64,000 nucleotides of DNA from Brucella anthropi ATCC 49188 (GCF_000017405.1 NC_009667.1:1784001-1848000); one strand, 5' to 3'. Positions 42,992-58,072 are shown, counted from the stretch's first letter. The notes: a model not told the origin generated them from the sequence alone. Translations and numbers: made by a program.

Positions 42992-44418
42992 GTGACTGGC
43001 TCTGGACATCCAACGATATGGTTGAAGCCATGGAAGGCAGGCCCTTTGGCAACCTTCCCGGCGGCATAACCGGCATCTCAATCGACAGCCGTTCGCTGAA
43101 ACCGGGCGAGGCTTTTTTCGCCATCAAGGGCGAACAGTTCGACGGGCATGATTTCGTAACCAGCGCCATGGCCGCTGGTGCGGGTCTTCTTGTGGTGGCC
43201 GAGCATCGTCTGCCCGCATTCGGCAATTCCAAAGTACCGATGATCGTGGTCGAGGATGTGCTTGAGGCCCTGACCAAGCTTGGCATTGCCTCGCGGGCAC
43301 GCTCGAAGGCGCAGATCATCGCGGTGACGGGTTCCGTCGGCAAGACGACGACCAAGGAAGCCCTGCGTCACGTTCTTTCGGAAGTCGGCAAGGTCCATGC
43401 TTCTGTGGCGTCGTTCAACAATCATTGGGGTGTGCCGCTGACGCTTGCGCGCATGCCTGCCGATACGGATTACGGCGTTTTCGAAATCGGCATGAACCAT
43501 CACGACGAAATTCGTCCGCTGGTGAAGATGGTGCGCCCGCATGTGGCGCTGATCACGCTGATTGCACCGGCACATCTTGGTCATTTCGCCAATCTGGAAG
43601 AAATCGCCGTTGCCAAGGCGGAGATTTTCGAAGGCATAGTTCCAGGCGGCTATGCGCTTCTCAATCGTGATGACAAGCGCTTCAAACAGCTGGAAGAACT
43701 GGCCGAAAAGGCTGGTGTCGAACACATTGCCACATTCGGCGAGAACGCCCGGTCCGACTATCGTCTGCGCGAAGTGAAGCTGCACCCAACCTGCTCTTGC
43801 ATGACGGTCAAAATCGGAACGCATGAAGCAGCCGTGAAGGTTGGTATGCCGGGCCGTCATATTGTGCAGAACATGCTCGCCGTTCTTGGGGCCGCTGATC
43901 TGGTCGGAGCTGATATCGCCAAGGTGATGATGGCCATGGCGACGCTTTCTGCCGAAGGCGGTCGCGGCGCGCGCCATGTGCTTCAGCATCCTGAAGGAAC
44001 CTTCACGCTGATTGATGAGAGCTACAACGCCAATCCGACCTCGATGCGCGCAGCCCTGTCGTTGTTGCATTCGACCACACCGGAAGGCTCGCGTGGTCGT
44101 CGCATCGCAGTTCTGGGGGACATGCTGGAGCTTGGCCGTCAATCGGGCAAACTTCATGCCGATCTCGCGCGCCCGATCGTGGATGCTGAAGTGAACACGC
44201 TTTTTATCGGTGGACCGGACATGTCGGCGCTGAAAAATGCCTTGCCGGTTGAAATTCAGACCGAGTACAGGCAAAGCACCGACGAATTGTTGCCGCTGGT
44301 GATCAAGGCGGTCCGTCCGGGCGATGTCATCATGGTGAAATCGTCGAAGGGGATCGGCTTTTCCAAAATCGTCAAGACGTTGATCAGCCAGTTTCCGCCG
44401 GTGGAACCCGCGGAGTAA
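42988..44418 (+). CDS. murF: UDP-MurNAc-tripeptide:D-Ala-D-Ala ligase MurF
   Basis: 476 residues. Adds D-Ala-D-Ala to complete the pentapeptide. ATP loop [45 protein letters not shown], and [18 protein letters not shown], all typical of MurF. The N-terminal domain starts at [27 protein letters not shown] overlap with murE means coupled translation. Confidence 0.97.
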   Translation: MSDWLWTSNDMVEAMEGRPFGNLPGGITGISIDSRSLKPGEAFFAIKGEQFDGHDFVTSAMAAGAGLLVVAEHRLPAFGNSKVPMIVVEDVLEALTKLGIASRARSKAQIIAVTGSVGKTTTKEALRHVLSEVGKVHASVASFNNHWGVPLTLARMPADTDYGVFEIGMNHHDEIRPLVKMVRPHVALITLIAPAHLGHFANLEEIAVAKAEIFEGIVPGGYALLNRDDKRFKQLEELAEKAGVEHIATFGENARSDYRLREVKLHPTCSCMTVKIGTHEAAVKVGMPGRHIVQNMLAVLGAADLVGADIAKVMMAMATLSAEGGRGARHVLQHPEGTFTLIDESYNANPTSMRAALSLLHSTTPEGSRGRRIAVLGDMLELGRQSGKLHADLARPIVDAEVNTLFIGGPDMSALKNALPVEIQTEYRQSTDELLPLVIKAVRPGDVIMVKSSKGIGFSKIVKTLISQFPPVEPAE

Positions 44419-44444
44419 GCGGTATTTGAGGGATTTTTCTCTAC

Positions 44445-45527
44445 ATGTTGATGCTTCTCACCTTCTTCGCCGAACATATGACACCGCTCAATGTGTTCCG
44501 CTACATTACCTTCCGCACCGGCGGCGCGATGATTACATCGGCGCTGATCGTGTTCCTGTTCGGCCCGTCGATCATCAACTCGCTCCGGGTGCGTCAGGGG
44601 AAAGGCCAGCCGATCCGCGCTGACGGTCCGCAGACCCATTTCAAGAAGGCCGGTACGCCCACCATGGGCGGTCTTATGATCATGACCGGCATTCTTGTGT
44701 CGTGCCTGCTCTGGGCCAATCTGGCCAGCGTCTATGTCTGGGTCGTTCTGCTGGTTACGGTGGGTTTCGGCGCCATCGGCTTCTATGATGATTATCTCAA
44801 GGTGACGAAGCAGTCTGACAAGGGCTTTTCCGGCAAGGCGCGTCTTGGCATCGAATTCCTGATCGCCGCTGTTGCCGCTTTTGTCATCATGCGGGCAGGG
44901 CAGGAGCCGTTCTCCTCTTCGCTGACATTTCCGTTTGCCAAGCAGTTCGTCGTCAATCTGAGCTGGTTCTTCATTCCGTTTGCAGCCTTCGTCATGGTTG
45001 GCGCAGGCAATGCCGTAAACCTGACAGATGGTCTCGACGGGCTTGCAATTGTACCGGTCATGGTGGCCGCGGCGTCTTTCGGCTTCATTGCCTATCTTTC
45101 CGGCAACGCGATCTTCGCTGACTATCTGCAAATTCATTTCGTGCCGGGCACAGGTGAACTTGCTGTGGTTCTTGGCGCTGTTATCGGCGCGGGCCTCGGC
45201 TTCCTGTGGTTCAATGCGCCTCCCGCCGCTATCTTCATGGGCGATACGGGTTCGCTGGCGCTGGGTGGTATGCTGGGCACCGTTGCGGTTGCAACGAAGC
45301 ATGAAATCGTTCTCGCCATCATCGGTGGCCTGTTCGTCGTCGAAGCGCTTTCCGTCATCATTCAGGTTGGCTCCTTCAAGCTGACCGGCAAGCGTGTCTT
45401 CCTCATGGCGCCTATTCACCACCATTTCGAAAAGAAGGGCTGGACCGAGAGCCAGGTCGTGATCCGGTTCTGGATCGTTGCGATCATTCTCGCGATGATC
45501 GGTCTTTCCACCCTGAAGCTCAGATAA
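44445..45527 (+). CDS. mraY: Phospho-MurNAc-pentapeptide translocase MraY
   Basis: 360 residues, ten membrane segments. Transfers phospho-MurNAc-pentapeptide to undecaprenyl phosphate, giving lipid I. Active-site regions: [23 protein letters not shown] (DD pair), [12 protein letters not shown], and the cytoplasmic His loop [15 protein letters not shown]. The site is on the inner leaflet. Start ATG at 44445, 26 bases after murF. Confidence 0.97.
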   Translation: MLMLLTFFAEHMTPLNVFRYITFRTGGAMITSALIVFLFGPSIINSLRVRQGKGQPIRADGPQTHFKKAGTPTMGGLMIMTGILVSCLLWANLASVYVWVVLLVTVGFGAIGFYDDYLKVTKQSDKGFSGKARLGIEFLIAAVAAFVIMRAGQEPFSSSLTFPFAKQFVVNLSWFFIPFAAFVMVGAGNAVNLTDGLDGLAIVPVMVAAASFGFIAYLSGNAIFADYLQIHFVPGTGELAVVLGAVIGAGLGFLWFNAPPAAIFMGDTGSLALGGMLGTVAVATKHEIVLAIIGGLFVVEALSVIIQVGSFKLTGKRVFLMAPIHHHFEKKGWTESQVVIRFWIVAIILAMIGLSTLKLR

Positions 45528-45539
45528 CAGGCATATCGA

Positions 45540-46942
<1,403 letters not shown>

Positions 46943-46943
<1 letters not shown>

Positions 46944-48103
46944 TGGTAAGCCGTGTCGATCGCGGTCCTGTCGCCAATTGGTGGTGGACAATAGACCGCT
47001 TCTTCCTCGCTGCATGTCTGGCCCTGATGGGGCTTGGCATTCTGCTGTCATTTGCTGCAAGTCCTGCCGTGGCCCAGCGTATTGGCCTCGACGGGTTCCA
47101 TTTTGTCGAGCGCCAGATTTTCTTCATGCTGCCGGCAGTTGGCGTCATGATCGGCGTGTCGTTTCTGTCGCCGCGCCAGATCAGGCGATTTGCTTTGATC
47201 CTGCTCGGCATTTCGCTTGTATTGATGGTTGCCGCACTGTTCTTCGGTATCGAAGTGAAAGGTGCGCGGCGCTGGGTCAATCTGGCGGGTATCTCTATCC
47301 AGCCGTCGGAATTCATGAAGCCTGCTTTCGTGGTGGTTTGCGCCTGGCTGTTCTCGGAGCGTGAACGCGGTGGCGAAATGCCCGGCAATTTTCTTGCCAT
47401 GCTGCTGTTCGGCACCGTTGCTGCTTTGCTCGTCCTTCAGCCTGACCTTGGCCAGACAATGCTGACCACAGGCACATGGGGTGCCATGTTCTTCCTCGCC
47501 GGTCTGCCGATGTTCTGGATTCTGGTTCTTGGCGGTCTTGCGGTTTGCGGCGGCATCTCAGCCTATTTCATGTTCGATCACGTGGCGGGTCGTATCAATC
47601 GGTTCATGACAGGCGAGGGCGATACGTTCCAGGTCGATGCCGGACGCGAAGCGATTCTGCGTGGCGGCTGGTTCGGACAAGGTCCGGGCGAAGGCACCAT
47701 CAAGCGCATCATCCCGGACAGCCATACCGATTTCATTTTCTCGGTTGCAGCAGAAGAATACGGCATCATCCTGTGCATGATCATCATGCTGCTGTTCGCA
47801 TTCATCGTCGTGCGCGGCCTTTCGATTGCGCTGCGCGAGCGTGATCCGTTCACCCGTCTGGCCGTCTCGGGGATTGTCATTCTGTTCGGCTTCCAGTCGA
47901 TCATCAACATGGCCGTGAACCTGCATCTCATGCCTGCAAAGGGCATGACCCTGCCGTTCATTTCCTATGGCGGTTCCTCGCTCATCGCCATTGCCATCAC
48001 GATGGGCATCCTTCTGGCTCTGACGCGCCGCCGTCCGGAAGCCCGCATGACCCATACGGTCGGCAGCGGTGTCGACATGGGCAAACGCATTCCTGCGCTG
48101 TGA
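46943..48103 (+). CDS. ftsW: Septal peptidoglycan glycosyltransferase FtsW
   Basis: 386 residues, ten membrane segments, SEDS family. Polymerises lipid II at the septum together with FtsI. Signature blocks: [53 protein letters not shown], the catalytic-loop Asp region [19 protein letters not shown], and [20 protein letters not shown] at the end. Coupled to murD; murG follows seven bases after the stop. Confidence 0.97.
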
Positions 48104-48110
48104 GGGGTCG

Positions 48111-49238
48111 ATGGTAAAAGGCGTAATTGTACTGGCCGCCGGTGGAACGGGCGGTCATCTTTTTCCGGCGGAAGCGCTGGCGCATGAACTGAAGGCGCGT
48201 GGTTGGGACGTTCATCTGGCGACCGATGCGCGCGCGCAGCGTTTCGCGGGTGCCTTCGCGGAAGATCATGTTCATGTCATTCGTTCGGCAACAATTGCAG
48301 GCCGCAACCCGATAGCGCTCCTGAAGACGTTCTGGTCACTATGGCAGGGCAATCTCGATTCCCGTAAATTGTTCCGCCGGCTGAAGCCCAAACTCGTCGC
48401 GGGCTTTGGTGGCTATCCAACACTGCCGCCGCTCTATGCCGCGAGCAACATGAATATCCCGACGATGGTGCACGAGCAGAATGCCGTCATGGGCCGCGCC
48501 AACAAAGGGCTTGCTGGCCGCGTGAAAGCGATTGCAGGCGGTTTTCTGCCCGAGACCGGCGGGGTCTATGCCGAAAAAACGGTCACGACCGGCAATCCTG
48601 TGCGTCCTCCAGTTCTGGCCGCGGCTGAGACTTCTTACAAGCCGGTCAAGGCGGATGAACGTTTCCGCCTGCTGGTTTTTGGCGGTAGCCAGGGCGCACA
48701 GTTCTTTTCGACAGCCATTCCCGCTGCCGTGGCCTTGCTGCCGGATAGGGACCGGGCGCGGCTGCTGATCACCCAGCAGGCCCGCAAGGAAGACGAAGCC
48801 GCTGTGCGCGAAGCTTACAAGAAGCTTGGTGTTCCCGCTGATGTTGCGCCGTTTTTCAACGATATGCCAGCACGCATGGCGGATGCCCAGTTCGTGATTT
48901 CGCGGTCCGGTGCTTCGACCGTTTCTGAGATCACCGTGATCGGTCGTCCGGCGATGTTGGTGCCGTTTCCGCACGCGCTCGATCATGATCAGGCAGCGAA
49001 TGCGGCAGCGCTCGCGGCTGTCGGCGGTGGCGAGGTTGTTCGCCAGTCGGAATTGTCGCCAGAACGCCTTGCCGAGATACTCCAGGCTGCGATGAATGAG
49101 CCACAGCGCCTCGAAGCACAAGCAAAAGCTGCAAAAAGCGTTGGTAAGCCGGATGCAGCGCGGTTGCTTGCTGATCTGGCAGAGGCTATTGCAGCAGGTA
49201 AATCTGTTCAGGAATTCAAAGAAGGAACTCGGCCATGA
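48111..49238 (+). CDS. murG: UDP-GlcNAc:lipid I N-acetylglucosaminyltransferase MurG
   Basis: 375 residues from the ATG at 48111 ([22 protein letters not shown], the G-loop start); an extension to 48069 overlaps ftsW and has no family match. Second G-loop [13 protein letters not shown], and the donor site [34 protein letters not shown]. Adds GlcNAc to lipid I at the inner membrane face to make lipid II. GAGGGG lies before the start; overlaps murC by four bases. Confidence 0.97.
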   Translation: MVKGVIVLAAGGTGGHLFPAEALAHELKARGWDVHLATDARAQRFAGAFAEDHVHVIRSATIAGRNPIALLKTFWSLWQGNLDSRKLFRRLKPKLVAGFGGYPTLPPLYAASNMNIPTMVHEQNAVMGRANKGLAGRVKAIAGGFLPETGGVYAEKTVTTGNPVRPPVLAAAETSYKPVKADERFRLLVFGGSQGAQFFSTAIPAAVALLPDRDRARLLITQQARKEDEAAVREAYKKLGVPADVAPFFNDMPARMADAQFVISRSGASTVSEITVIGRPAMLVPFPHALDHDQAANAAALAAVGGGEVVRQSELSPERLAEILQAAMNEPQRLEAQAKAAKSVGKPDAARLLADLAEAIAAGKSVQEFKEGTRP

Positions 49239-50641
49239 AAATGCCGCTGAATATCGGGCTTGTCCATTTCATCGGAATTGGCGGCATCGGCATGAGCGGT
49301 ATTGCCGAAGTGCTGCACAATCTCGGCTATCATGTGCAGGGCTCGGACCAGTCCGACAGTGCCAATGTGCAGCGCCTGCGTGAAAAAGGCATTGAGGTCT
49401 TTGTCGGCCACAAGGCTGAAAATATCGGCGATGCCGAAGTGGTTGTCGTTTCGACGGCGATCAAGAAGAACAATCCCGAGCTGGTTGCTGCACGCGAAAA
49501 GCTGCTGCCTATCGTGCGCCGCGCCGAAATGCTGGCCGAGTTGATGCGCTTCCGTCATGCGGTTGCGATTGGCGGTACGCATGGTAAGACCACCACGACC
49601 TCAATGGTTGCGGCTTTGCTCGATGCCGGGCACCTCGATCCAACGGTTATCAATGGCGGTATCATCAACGCCTATGGCACCAATGCCCGCATGGGCGATG
49701 GTGACTGGATGGTGGTGGAAGCGGATGAAAGCGACGGTACGTTCCTCAAGCTTCCTGCCGATATTGCGGTCGTCACCAATATCGACCCGGAACATCTCGA
49801 CCATTACGGCAATTTCGAAAATGTGCGCGCGGCTTTCGCGCAGTTTGTCGAGAATGTTCCATTCTATGGCTTCGGCGTGATGTGCCTTGACCATCCTGAA
49901 GTGCAGGCTCTGGTGAGCCGCATCGAAGACCGCCGTATTGTGACTTATGGCCAGAACCCGCAGGCTGACGTGCGTTTTGTCAATCACCGCATGGATGGCG
50001 CGGCGAGCCTGTTCGATGTCGTGATCCGCTCCCGCAAGGGCGAGGCGACCGAGATCAAGGATCTGCGTCTGCCGATGCCGGGCCAGCACAACGTATCCAA
50101 TGCGACGGCAGCAATCGCTGTCGCGCATGAGCTGGGTATCTCTGCCGACGATATTCGTCGCGGTCTCGGCTCGTTCGGCGGCGTGAAGCGTCGCTTTACC
50201 CATACGGGCACATGGAACGGCGTCGAGATATTCGACGATTACGGCCATCACCCGGTTGAAATCCGCGCCGTGCTGAAAGCTGCACGCGAAGCCACGAAAG
50301 GTCGTGTTGTCGCCATCGTGCAGCCGCACCGCTATACGCGTCTGGCAAGCCTGTTCGACGAATTCGCGGCATGTTTCAACGATGCCGATACGGTCATCGT
50401 GACGCCGGTCTATACGGCAGGCGAAGACCCGATCGAAGGCGTCAATTCCGAAGCGCTCGTATCACGCATCAAGACCGCAGGTCATCGCGATGCGCGCTAT
50501 GCCAGTGGCCCCGAGGCGCTGGCGCCGTTGGTCGCGTCGATTGCAGAGCCGGGCGATTTCGTAGTCTGCCTCGGCGCAGGCAATATTACGCAGTGGGCAT
50601 ATGCACTGCCGAAAGAACTGGCAGAACAGGGTAAGAAGTAA
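49235..50641 (+). CDS. murC: UDP-MurNAc:L-Ala ligase MurC
   Basis: 468 residues. First amino-acid ligase of the pathway. N-terminal [25 protein letters not shown] loop [33 protein letters not shown], and the [19 protein letters not shown] motif of the C-terminal domain. ATGA overlap with murG; one base separates its stop from the murB start. Confidence 0.97.
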   Translation: MKMPLNIGLVHFIGIGGIGMSGIAEVLHNLGYHVQGSDQSDSANVQRLREKGIEVFVGHKAENIGDAEVVVVSTAIKKNNPELVAAREKLLPIVRRAEMLAELMRFRHAVAIGGTHGKTTTTSMVAALLDAGHLDPTVINGGIINAYGTNARMGDGDWMVVEADESDGTFLKLPADIAVVTNIDPEHLDHYGNFENVRAAFAQFVENVPFYGFGVMCLDHPEVQALVSRIEDRRIVTYGQNPQADVRFVNHRMDGAASLFDVVIRSRKGEATEIKDLRLPMPGQHNVSNATAAIAVAHELGISADDIRRGLGSFGGVKRRFTHTGTWNGVEIFDDYGHHPVEIRAVLKAAREATKGRVVAIVQPHRYTRLASLFDEFAACFNDADTVIVTPVYTAGEDPIEGVNSEALVSRIKTAGHRDARYASGPEALAPLVASIAEPGDFVVCLGAGNITQWAYALPKELAEQGKK

Positions 50642-50642
50642 G

Positions 50643-51605
50643 ATGGAAAGCGGCGAGACGCTTCTGAAGAAGCTCGACGGCAAATTGTCGGGCTTGCGTG
50701 GTCGGCTGACGCCCGATACCGGCATGGACAAGATCACCTGGTTCCGCGCTGGCGGACCGGCACAGGTTCTGTTTCAGCCTGCCGATGAAGAAGACCTCTC
50801 CTCATTTCTGAAGGCTGTGCCGGAAGAGGTACCGATTCTCGTGGTTGGCATCGGCTCCAATCTGCTGGTGCGTGATGGCGGTGTTCCAGGCTTTGTCGTG
50901 CGGCTTTCCGCAAAAGGCTTCGGCGAAGTCGATCAGGTTTCTGAGACGCAACTGCGGGCAGGCGCGGCGACGCCTGACAAGCGTGTGGCCGCAGCGGCGC
51001 TGGAAGCGGGGCTGGCTGGCTTCCACTTCTACCATGGCATACCCGGCGGCATGGGCGGGGCTTTGCGCATGAATGCAGGCGCCAACGGCGTGGAAACGCG
51101 CGAGCGCGTCGTGGAGGTTCGCGCCCTTGATCGCAAGGGCGAGGTGCATGTGCTTTCCAATGCGGATATGGGCTACGCGTATCGGCATTCCTCAGCATCG
51201 TCGGATCTGATTTTTACCTCTGTCTTGTTCGAGGGAACTCCCGGCGAGCATGAAGCGATCAAACAAGCCATGGACGAGGTGCAGCATCATCGCGAGACGG
51301 TGCAGCCTGTACGCGAAAAGACAGGCGGCTCGACCTTCAAGAATCCGGAAGGCACATCGGCCTGGAAGGAAATCGACAAGGCAGGTTGCCGCGGTTTGCG
51401 CGTCGGCGGCGCGCAGATGTCCGAAATGCACTGCAATTTTATGATCAATACAGGCACCGCAACGGGGCTCGATCTGGAGACTTTGGGCGAAACGGTTCGC
51501 GCCAGAGTTTTTGAAAATTCGGGTATTCGCCTTCATTGGGAAATCAAACGTCTCGGTTTGTTCCGCGAGGGCGAGGCGGTAGAAGAGTTTCTTGGAAAAT
51601 TTTGA
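50643..51605 (+). CDS. murB: UDP-N-acetylenolpyruvoylglucosamine reductase MurB
   Basis: 320 residues from the ATG at 50643. FAD enzyme that reduces the enolpyruvyl ether to UDP-MurNAc with NADPH. FAD-binding block [60 protein letters not shown], catalytic region [10 protein letters not shown], and [14 protein letters not shown] with [25 protein letters not shown] (type I MurB). Followed at once by a terminator, so it closes the first dcw transcription unit. Confidence 0.96.
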   Translation: MESGETLLKKLDGKLSGLRGRLTPDTGMDKITWFRAGGPAQVLFQPADEEDLSSFLKAVPEEVPILVVGIGSNLLVRDGGVPGFVVRLSAKGFGEVDQVSETQLRAGAATPDKRVAAAALEAGLAGFHFYHGIPGGMGGALRMNAGANGVETRERVVEVRALDRKGEVHVLSNADMGYAYRHSSASSDLIFTSVLFEGTPGEHEAIKQAMDEVQHHRETVQPVREKTGGSTFKNPEGTSAWKEIDKAGCRGLRVGGAQMSEMHCNFMINTGTATGLDLETLGETVRARVFENSGIRLHWEIKRLGLFREGEAVEEFLGKF

Positions 51606-51615
51606 TAAAAAAGTT

Positions 51616-51652
51616 GCCCGGATTTTCTACCTGATATTCCGGGCTTTTTTGC
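51616..51652 (+). terminator. Intrinsic terminator after murB
   Basis: GCCCGGA stem, 15-base loop, TCCGGGC, then six T. It divides the dcw cluster between murB and ddl; the 200 bases after it should carry the ddl-ftsQA promoter. Confidence 0.85.
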
Positions 51653-51850
51653 CTTCACAAGCGACGCGTAAGGTTCGTCCCTTTCTATAGGGTCTTGTCA
51701 CGGAATCAATCCTCTGATTCTTTAGGGTTAACCACACAGTGATTTGATTCGGCAGGATTTTCCTGCCGCGGGTGCCTGCGGCCTTTGCTGCTGGGTTACT
51801 CGGATTCTGTTTAATTGATGCGCAGGGGATTGCGCAGAGGGGATGCTAAC

Positions 51851-52777
51851 ATGACGGGAAAGCACGTCGCCGTTTTGATGGGCGGTTTCTCTTCGGAGCG
51901 CCCGGTCAGCTTGTCCTCCGGAACGGCTTGCGCTGCGACCCTTGAAGAGCGCGGCTATTGCGTGACGCGTATTGATGTGGATCGCAATGTTGCCAGCGTT
52001 CTTGCCGAACTGAAGCCCGACGTTGCGTTCAATGCGCTGCATGGCCCTTTCGGTGAGGATGGCGCTATTCAGGGCGTTCTCGAATATCTCCAGATTCCCT
52101 ACACGCATTCGGGTGTGCTCGCATCGGCGCTCGCCATGGACAAGGACCGCGCCAAGAAGGTTGCGGCTGCTGCCGGTGTTGCTGTTGCTTCCTCGCTTCT
52201 GCTCAACCGTTTTGAGATCGGCACTGAGCATCCGATGGAGCCGCCTTACGTGGTCAAGCCTGTTCGCGAAGGTTCGAGCTTTGGCGTCGTGATCGTCAAG
52301 GAGGATCAGACGCATCCGCCGCAAATCATCAGTTCGGCTGAGTGGAACTACGGTGCCGAGGTTCTGGTCGAAAAATACATTCCCGGCCGGGAATTGACCT
52401 GTGCCGTGATGGGTGACCGCGTCATGGACGTGTGTGAGATCATTCCGGTCGGTCATCAGTTCTACGATTATGATTCAAAATATGTTGCAGGCGCGTCATC
52501 TCACGTGTGTCCGGCAAAAATTTTACCAAATATTTACCAAAAAATACAAACAATGGCCCTTACGGCGCATCGGGCAATCGGGTGTCGGGGCGTAAGCCGG
52601 TCAGACTTCCGTTTCGACGATCGTTTCTCTGATGATGGCGAAGTTATCTGGCTGGAAATCAATACCCAGCCGGGGATGACTCCTACCTCGCTCGTGCCTG
52701 ATATCGCCAAAGCGGCTGGTATCTCTTTCGGTGAATTGTTGAGTTGGATGGTGGAGGACGCGTCTTGTTTGCGTTGA
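51851..52777 (+). CDS. ddl: D-alanine:D-alanine ligase
   Basis: 308 residues from the ATG at 51851 (GAGGGG ten bases upstream). Joins two D-Ala for MurF. ATP-grasp enzyme: [66 protein letters not shown] (the omega-loop KY region), and [22 protein letters not shown] with metal ligands. The Ddl B subtype, as usual in dcw clusters. Its end overlaps the ftsQ start by 13 bases. Confidence 0.96.
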   Translation: MTGKHVAVLMGGFSSERPVSLSSGTACAATLEERGYCVTRIDVDRNVASVLAELKPDVAFNALHGPFGEDGAIQGVLEYLQIPYTHSGVLASALAMDKDRAKKVAAAAGVAVASSLLLNRFEIGTEHPMEPPYVVKPVREGSSFGVVIVKEDQTHPPQIISSAEWNYGAEVLVEKYIPGRELTCAVMGDRVMDVCEIIPVGHQFYDYDSKYVAGASSHVCPAKILPNIYQKIQTMALTAHRAIGCRGVSRSDFRFDDRFSDDGEVIWLEINTQPGMTPTSLVPDIAKAAGISFGELLSWMVEDASCLR

Positions 52778-53700
52778 ACGGAAAATCGGACGGATATGGG
52801 CGCTCGGGCTCGATGCGGGATGCATCGGGAGCGACGGGTGCTGCTTTTGTCCTGCCGCGTTTCCTGCGCAAGCCGTTTCGCTTTGCTGCTCGCCTTTTCC
52901 AAGGCAATGTAAATATTCCGCGCCATGCAGGCACTGTCGGCATGCTGGGTTTCCTTGGTGCTACCGGCCTTTATGGCATGGCGGTTGGCGGTCACACGCC
53001 GGAGGTGGTCAAGGCGACTGCTTCCACACTCGGTTTCGCAATTGAGGATATAAAGGTCGTCGGCAACAACGAGACGTCCGATATCGATATTCTGGGTCAG
53101 CTCGATCTCGATGGCGAGACATCTCTCGTCGGTCTGAGCGCTGAAGAAGCGCGCCAATCCATCGACAAGCTGCCATGGGTTGAAAGCGCAGAAGTTCGCA
53201 AGGTTTATCCTGGTACGGTTCTTGTCTCGTTGCATGAACGCAAGGCGTTCGCCATCTGGCAAAACGACAAGGATTTGGCGCTGATCGACGCCGCCGGCGA
53301 TACCATCGTTCCGTTCCGTCCGGGCCGTTACAATTCGTTGCCGCTCGTCGTGGGCGAGGGCGCGGAAAAGAAGGTCAAGGGCTTCGTTGATGAAATCGCT
53401 GCCTATCCGGGTCTGGCCGGAAAGGTTCGCGCCTACATCCGTGTCGGCGACCGTCGCTGGGATCTGCTTCTGGATAATGGCGTGCGCATCATGCTGCCGG
53501 AAACCGATCCGCTGAAGGCGCTCGCGCAGGTCGAGAAGCTCGATCAGGACCAGCATCTTCTGTCGCGCGATATCGCTGCGGTCGATCTTCGTCTCGATGA
53601 TCGCGTGACTGTTCAATTGACTGCGAGTGGCATGGAGCAGCGCCAGAAGTTTCTGGCAGAGCGTAAAAAAGAACTATCCCGCACGGGGAAGCGCGTATGA
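52765..53700 (+). CDS. ftsQ: Cell division protein FtsQ
   Basis: 311 residues from a TTG at 52765 ([12 protein letters not shown]), supported by GGAGG seven bases upstream; another TTG at 52744 lacks a site. A cytoplasmic Arg/Ser-rich head, one membrane segment near residues 55-75, and a periplasmic POTRA domain ([23 protein letters not shown]) followed by the FtsQ domain ([30 protein letters not shown]). Joins FtsL/FtsB in the divisome. Overlaps ddl and ftsA; a rare start codon probably keeps its level low. Confidence 0.95.
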   Translation: MFALNGKSDGYGRSGSMRDASGATGAAFVLPRFLRKPFRFAARLFQGNVNIPRHAGTVGMLGFLGATGLYGMAVGGHTPEVVKATASTLGFAIEDIKVVGNNETSDIDILGQLDLDGETSLVGLSAEEARQSIDKLPWVESAEVRKVYPGTVLVSLHERKAFAIWQNDKDLALIDAAGDTIVPFRPGRYNSLPLVVGEGAEKKVKGFVDEIAAYPGLAGKVRAYIRVGDRRWDLLLDNGVRIMLPETDPLKALAQVEKLDQDQHLLSRDIAAVDLRLDDRVTVQLTASGMEQRQKFLAERKKELSRTGKRV

Positions 53701-55019
53701 GTATTCTGGGCGGCAAGGGATCATCACAAGGCGGAGCTGCAGGGCGCAAGGTGCGCCTGTTAACGGTTCTGGATGTTGGATCGAGCAAGGTTTCCTGCGT
53801 CATCGCACGGTTGCGTCCGCATGAAGGCGGCGCACTGCTGCCAGGTCGCACGCACCGTATGGAAGTGCTCGGCATCGGCCATCAGCGTTCACGCGGCGTC
53901 AAGTCGGGCGTCATCATTGATCTGGATGCGGCAGAGCAGTCGATCCGCCTTGCGGTCGATGCAGCTGAGCGCATGGCTGGTCTGACCGTCGATAGCCTGA
54001 TCGTCAATATTTCAGCCGGTCGCCTCAAGAGCGAAACCTTCACGGCAAGCGTTAATCTGGGCGGCCATGAAGTCGAGCAGACCGATATTCGCCGCGTACT
54101 GGCTGCCGGTGCCAAGCAGGCGCTCGCAGCCGAGCGTCACCTCGTTCATTCGCTTCCGGTCGGCTATACGCTCGATGGCGAACGCGGTATTCGCGATCCG
54201 CTCGGCATGCTGGGCGACAGCCTTGGCGTCGATATGCATGTGCTGACTGCCGATGCAGCGCCACTGCGCAATCTGGAGCTTTGCATCAATCGCTGCCATT
54301 TGTCGGTGGAAGCCATCGTTGCAACGCCTTATGCCAGCGGTCTTGCCGCTCTGGTCGGCGACGAAGCTGAAATGGGCGCGGCCTGCATCGATATGGGCGG
54401 CGGCACGACGACGATCTCCGTCTTCTCCGAAGGCAAGTTCATTCACGCCGATGCAGTGGCAATCGGCGGCAATCACGTGACGATGGATGTGGCTCGCGGC
54501 TTTTCCACCCGGATGGAAGATGCCGAACGTCTGAAGGTTATGTATGGCTCCGCTCTGCCGAGCGCTGCCGATGACCGCGATCTCATCTCCGTTCCGCCCA
54601 TCGGCGACGATGAGCGTGATGTACCCAATCAATATCCGCGCTCGGTGCTGACGCGGATTATCCGTGCAAGAGTGGAAGAGACGCTGGAACTGGTGCGCGA
54701 CAGGCTTAACCAGTCAGGTCTTGGACATATTGTCGGCAAGCGTGTGGTTCTGACCGGCGGCGCAAGCCAGCTGCCAGGAATGCCAGAGGCAGCCAGGCGA
54801 ATCCTTGCAAGAAATGTACGAATCGGGCGTCCTCTAGGAATAGCGGGATTGCCTGAGGCGGCTAAGGGGGCAGCTTTTGCCGCGACCGTTGGACTTCTGA
54901 TTTACCCGCAGGTGGCCGGGATAGAAGAGCGGTCGGTGAAAGCGGCTTCCTCCGGTCTCATGACCGGTACGGGTGGGCGCATTCAACGTGTCAGCCAATG
55001 GCTGAAAGAGAGTTTCTGA
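53697..55019 (+). CDS. ftsA: Cell division protein FtsA
   Basis: 440 residues. Actin-like ATPase that ties FtsZ to the membrane. Phosphate-1 LLTVLDVGSSKVSCVIARL, GIGHQRSRGVKSGVIIDLDAAEQSIRLAV (1C domain start), ACIDMGGGTTTISVFSEGKFIHADAVAIGG (phosphate-2), VLTGGASQLPGMPEAARRIL (adenosine motif), and the amphipathic C-terminal helix GRIQRVSQWLKESF. ATGA overlap with ftsQ; 124 bases then separate it from ftsZ. Confidence 0.97.
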   Translation: MSILGGKGSSQGGAAGRKVRLLTVLDVGSSKVSCVIARLRPHEGGALLPGRTHRMEVLGIGHQRSRGVKSGVIIDLDAAEQSIRLAVDAAERMAGLTVDSLIVNISAGRLKSETFTASVNLGGHEVEQTDIRRVLAAGAKQALAAERHLVHSLPVGYTLDGERGIRDPLGMLGDSLGVDMHVLTADAAPLRNLELCINRCHLSVEAIVATPYASGLAALVGDEAEMGAACIDMGGGTTTISVFSEGKFIHADAVAIGGNHVTMDVARGFSTRMEDAERLKVMYGSALPSAADDRDLISVPPIGDDERDVPNQYPRSVLTRIIRARVEETLELVRDRLNQSGLGHIVGKRVVLTGGASQLPGMPEAARRILARNVRIGRPLGIAGLPEAAKGAAFAATVGLLIYPQVAGIEERSVKAASSGLMTGTGGRIQRVSQWLKESF

Positions 55020-55143
55020 GTAGTAAGTATTGTGTAAGCTGTTGAAATAGCGTGTTGAATTATTGGGGCGTGACCATCTGGGTAACAACCAATCCACACC
55101 GCGGCGGCGAAGCGGTGGTAAGGCTTAAGAGGAACAAGGACCT

Positions 55144-56841
<1,698 letters not shown>

Positions 56842-56863
56842 GCCATTTCGGTGAGTGAATAGG

Positions 56864-56892
56864 AAAGCCGCGGGTAACCCCCGCGGCTTTTT
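56864..56892 (+). terminator. Intrinsic terminator of ftsZ
   Basis: AAAGCCGCGGG stem with CCCGCGGCTTTTTC, short loop, 22 bases after the stop codon. It isolates ftsZ from lpxC. Confidence 0.93.
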
Positions 56893-57133
56893 CGTTTCAG
56901 TAAACAAAATCAAAACATTCGTAAGAAAGCGTGATTTTGTTCAAGTCACGCAAATTATTATTTTAATTGTAACGGGGTATGGTTCGGGCAGCACGAGTTT
57001 GTGAACCCTTTGTATTTCCTGTCGCAATTTTAGCTATATCTATCCATATAGACGCAAAGAATTGCGAAATGGGCTGTGTTGAAATTCCGTTTAAACGGCC
57101 TGTATTCATTTTATTCAGCAGATTGGAACTCTC

Positions 57134-58072
57134 TTGAGCGCTTATCAAAAGACAATTGGTCGTGCGGTTACGCTTTCGGGCGTCGGCGTTCATGGCGGAG
57201 CTCCAGCTTCGGCGACGTTTTTCCCGGCCGATGCCGATACGGGAATCGTATTCCAGCGTTCAGATCTGAAGGGAAAGGCGCCGGAAGTGCGCGCCCATGT
57301 CTCACAGATTGGCGCAACAGACCTCTGCACGTCGCTCGGACCGAAAGAATCCAAGATTGACACAGTCGAGCACCTGATGGCGGCGGTCGCTGCGCTGGGC
57401 ATTGATAACCTTGTCGTTGAAATTGATGGTCCTGAAGTTCCCATTCTCGACGGCACTTCTGCTCGTTTCATCGAAGCTTTCGATGAGGCAGGTATCGTCA
57501 CGCAGGAAGCGAAGCGCCGCTTTATCCGTATTCTGAAAACGGTTCGCGTCGAAGCTGGCGGTTCCTGGGGTGAATTCCGCCCCTTCGCCGGTACGCGGTT
57601 TGAAGTCGAGATCGACTTCGAATGCCCGCTGATCGGTCGGCAGAAATTTGCAGACGACGTGGACGAAGCGACTTTCCGCAAGGAGCTTTCCACCGCGCGG
57701 ACGTTCGGTTTCATGAAGGATGTGGAACGTCTTTGGGCCTCCGGCCATGCGCTTGGCTCGTCGCTCGACAATTCGCTTGTCATTGGTGACGACAATTCTG
57801 TCATCAATCCGGGCGGGCTGCGTTTCAAGGACGAATTCGTTCGTCACAAGACGCTCGATGCCGTCGGCGATCTGGCACTTGCCGGTCTGCCGTTCATTGG
57901 CTGTTTCCGGTCCTACCGCAGTGGTCACAGGCTGAATGCGGAAACGGTGAAGGCGCTGCTGTCGGACAAGACGGCGTTCGATATCGTCGAGGCTTCGGGT
58001 GTTCGCCAGAACTCGAGAGCATCGGATTTCGTTGCTGTGAAGCCGAATATAGCGGCTCCATGGGCGCTCTAA
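57134..58072 (+). CDS. lpxC: UDP-3-O-acyl-N-acetylglucosamine deacetylase LpxC
   Basis: 312 residues from a TTG at 57134 (MSAYQKTIGRAVTLSGVGVHGG is the family start, so no ATG fits). Committed zinc step of lipid A synthesis. Zinc ligands: His80 in DTVEHLMAAVAALG, and His and Asp in RHKTLDAVGDLALAG; also the catalytic Glu in VEHLMA and the His in GHRLNAETV. An AT-rich 290-base leader after the ftsZ terminator presumably carries its promoter. The rare start codon may limit expression, which fits tight control of this enzyme. Confidence 0.97.
   Translation: MSAYQKTIGRAVTLSGVGVHGGAPASATFFPADADTGIVFQRSDLKGKAPEVRAHVSQIGATDLCTSLGPKESKIDTVEHLMAAVAALGIDNLVVEIDGPEVPILDGTSARFIEAFDEAGIVTQEAKRRFIRILKTVRVEAGGSWGEFRPFAGTRFEVEIDFECPLIGRQKFADDVDEATFRKELSTARTFGFMKDVERLWASGHALGSSLDNSLVIGDDNSVINPGGLRFKDEFVRHKTLDAVGDLALAGLPFIGCFRSYRSGHRLNAETVKALLSDKTAFDIVEASGVRQNSRASDFVAVKPNIAAPWAL

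Noticed and set aside
48069..48110. Extended start of murG
   Set aside because: The extra 14 residues overlap ftsW and do not match MurG, whose G-loop begins at the ATG at 48111.
51700..51760. CtrA binding site before ddl
   Set aside because: A single TTAACC is present, but the second TTAA half at the required spacing is missing.
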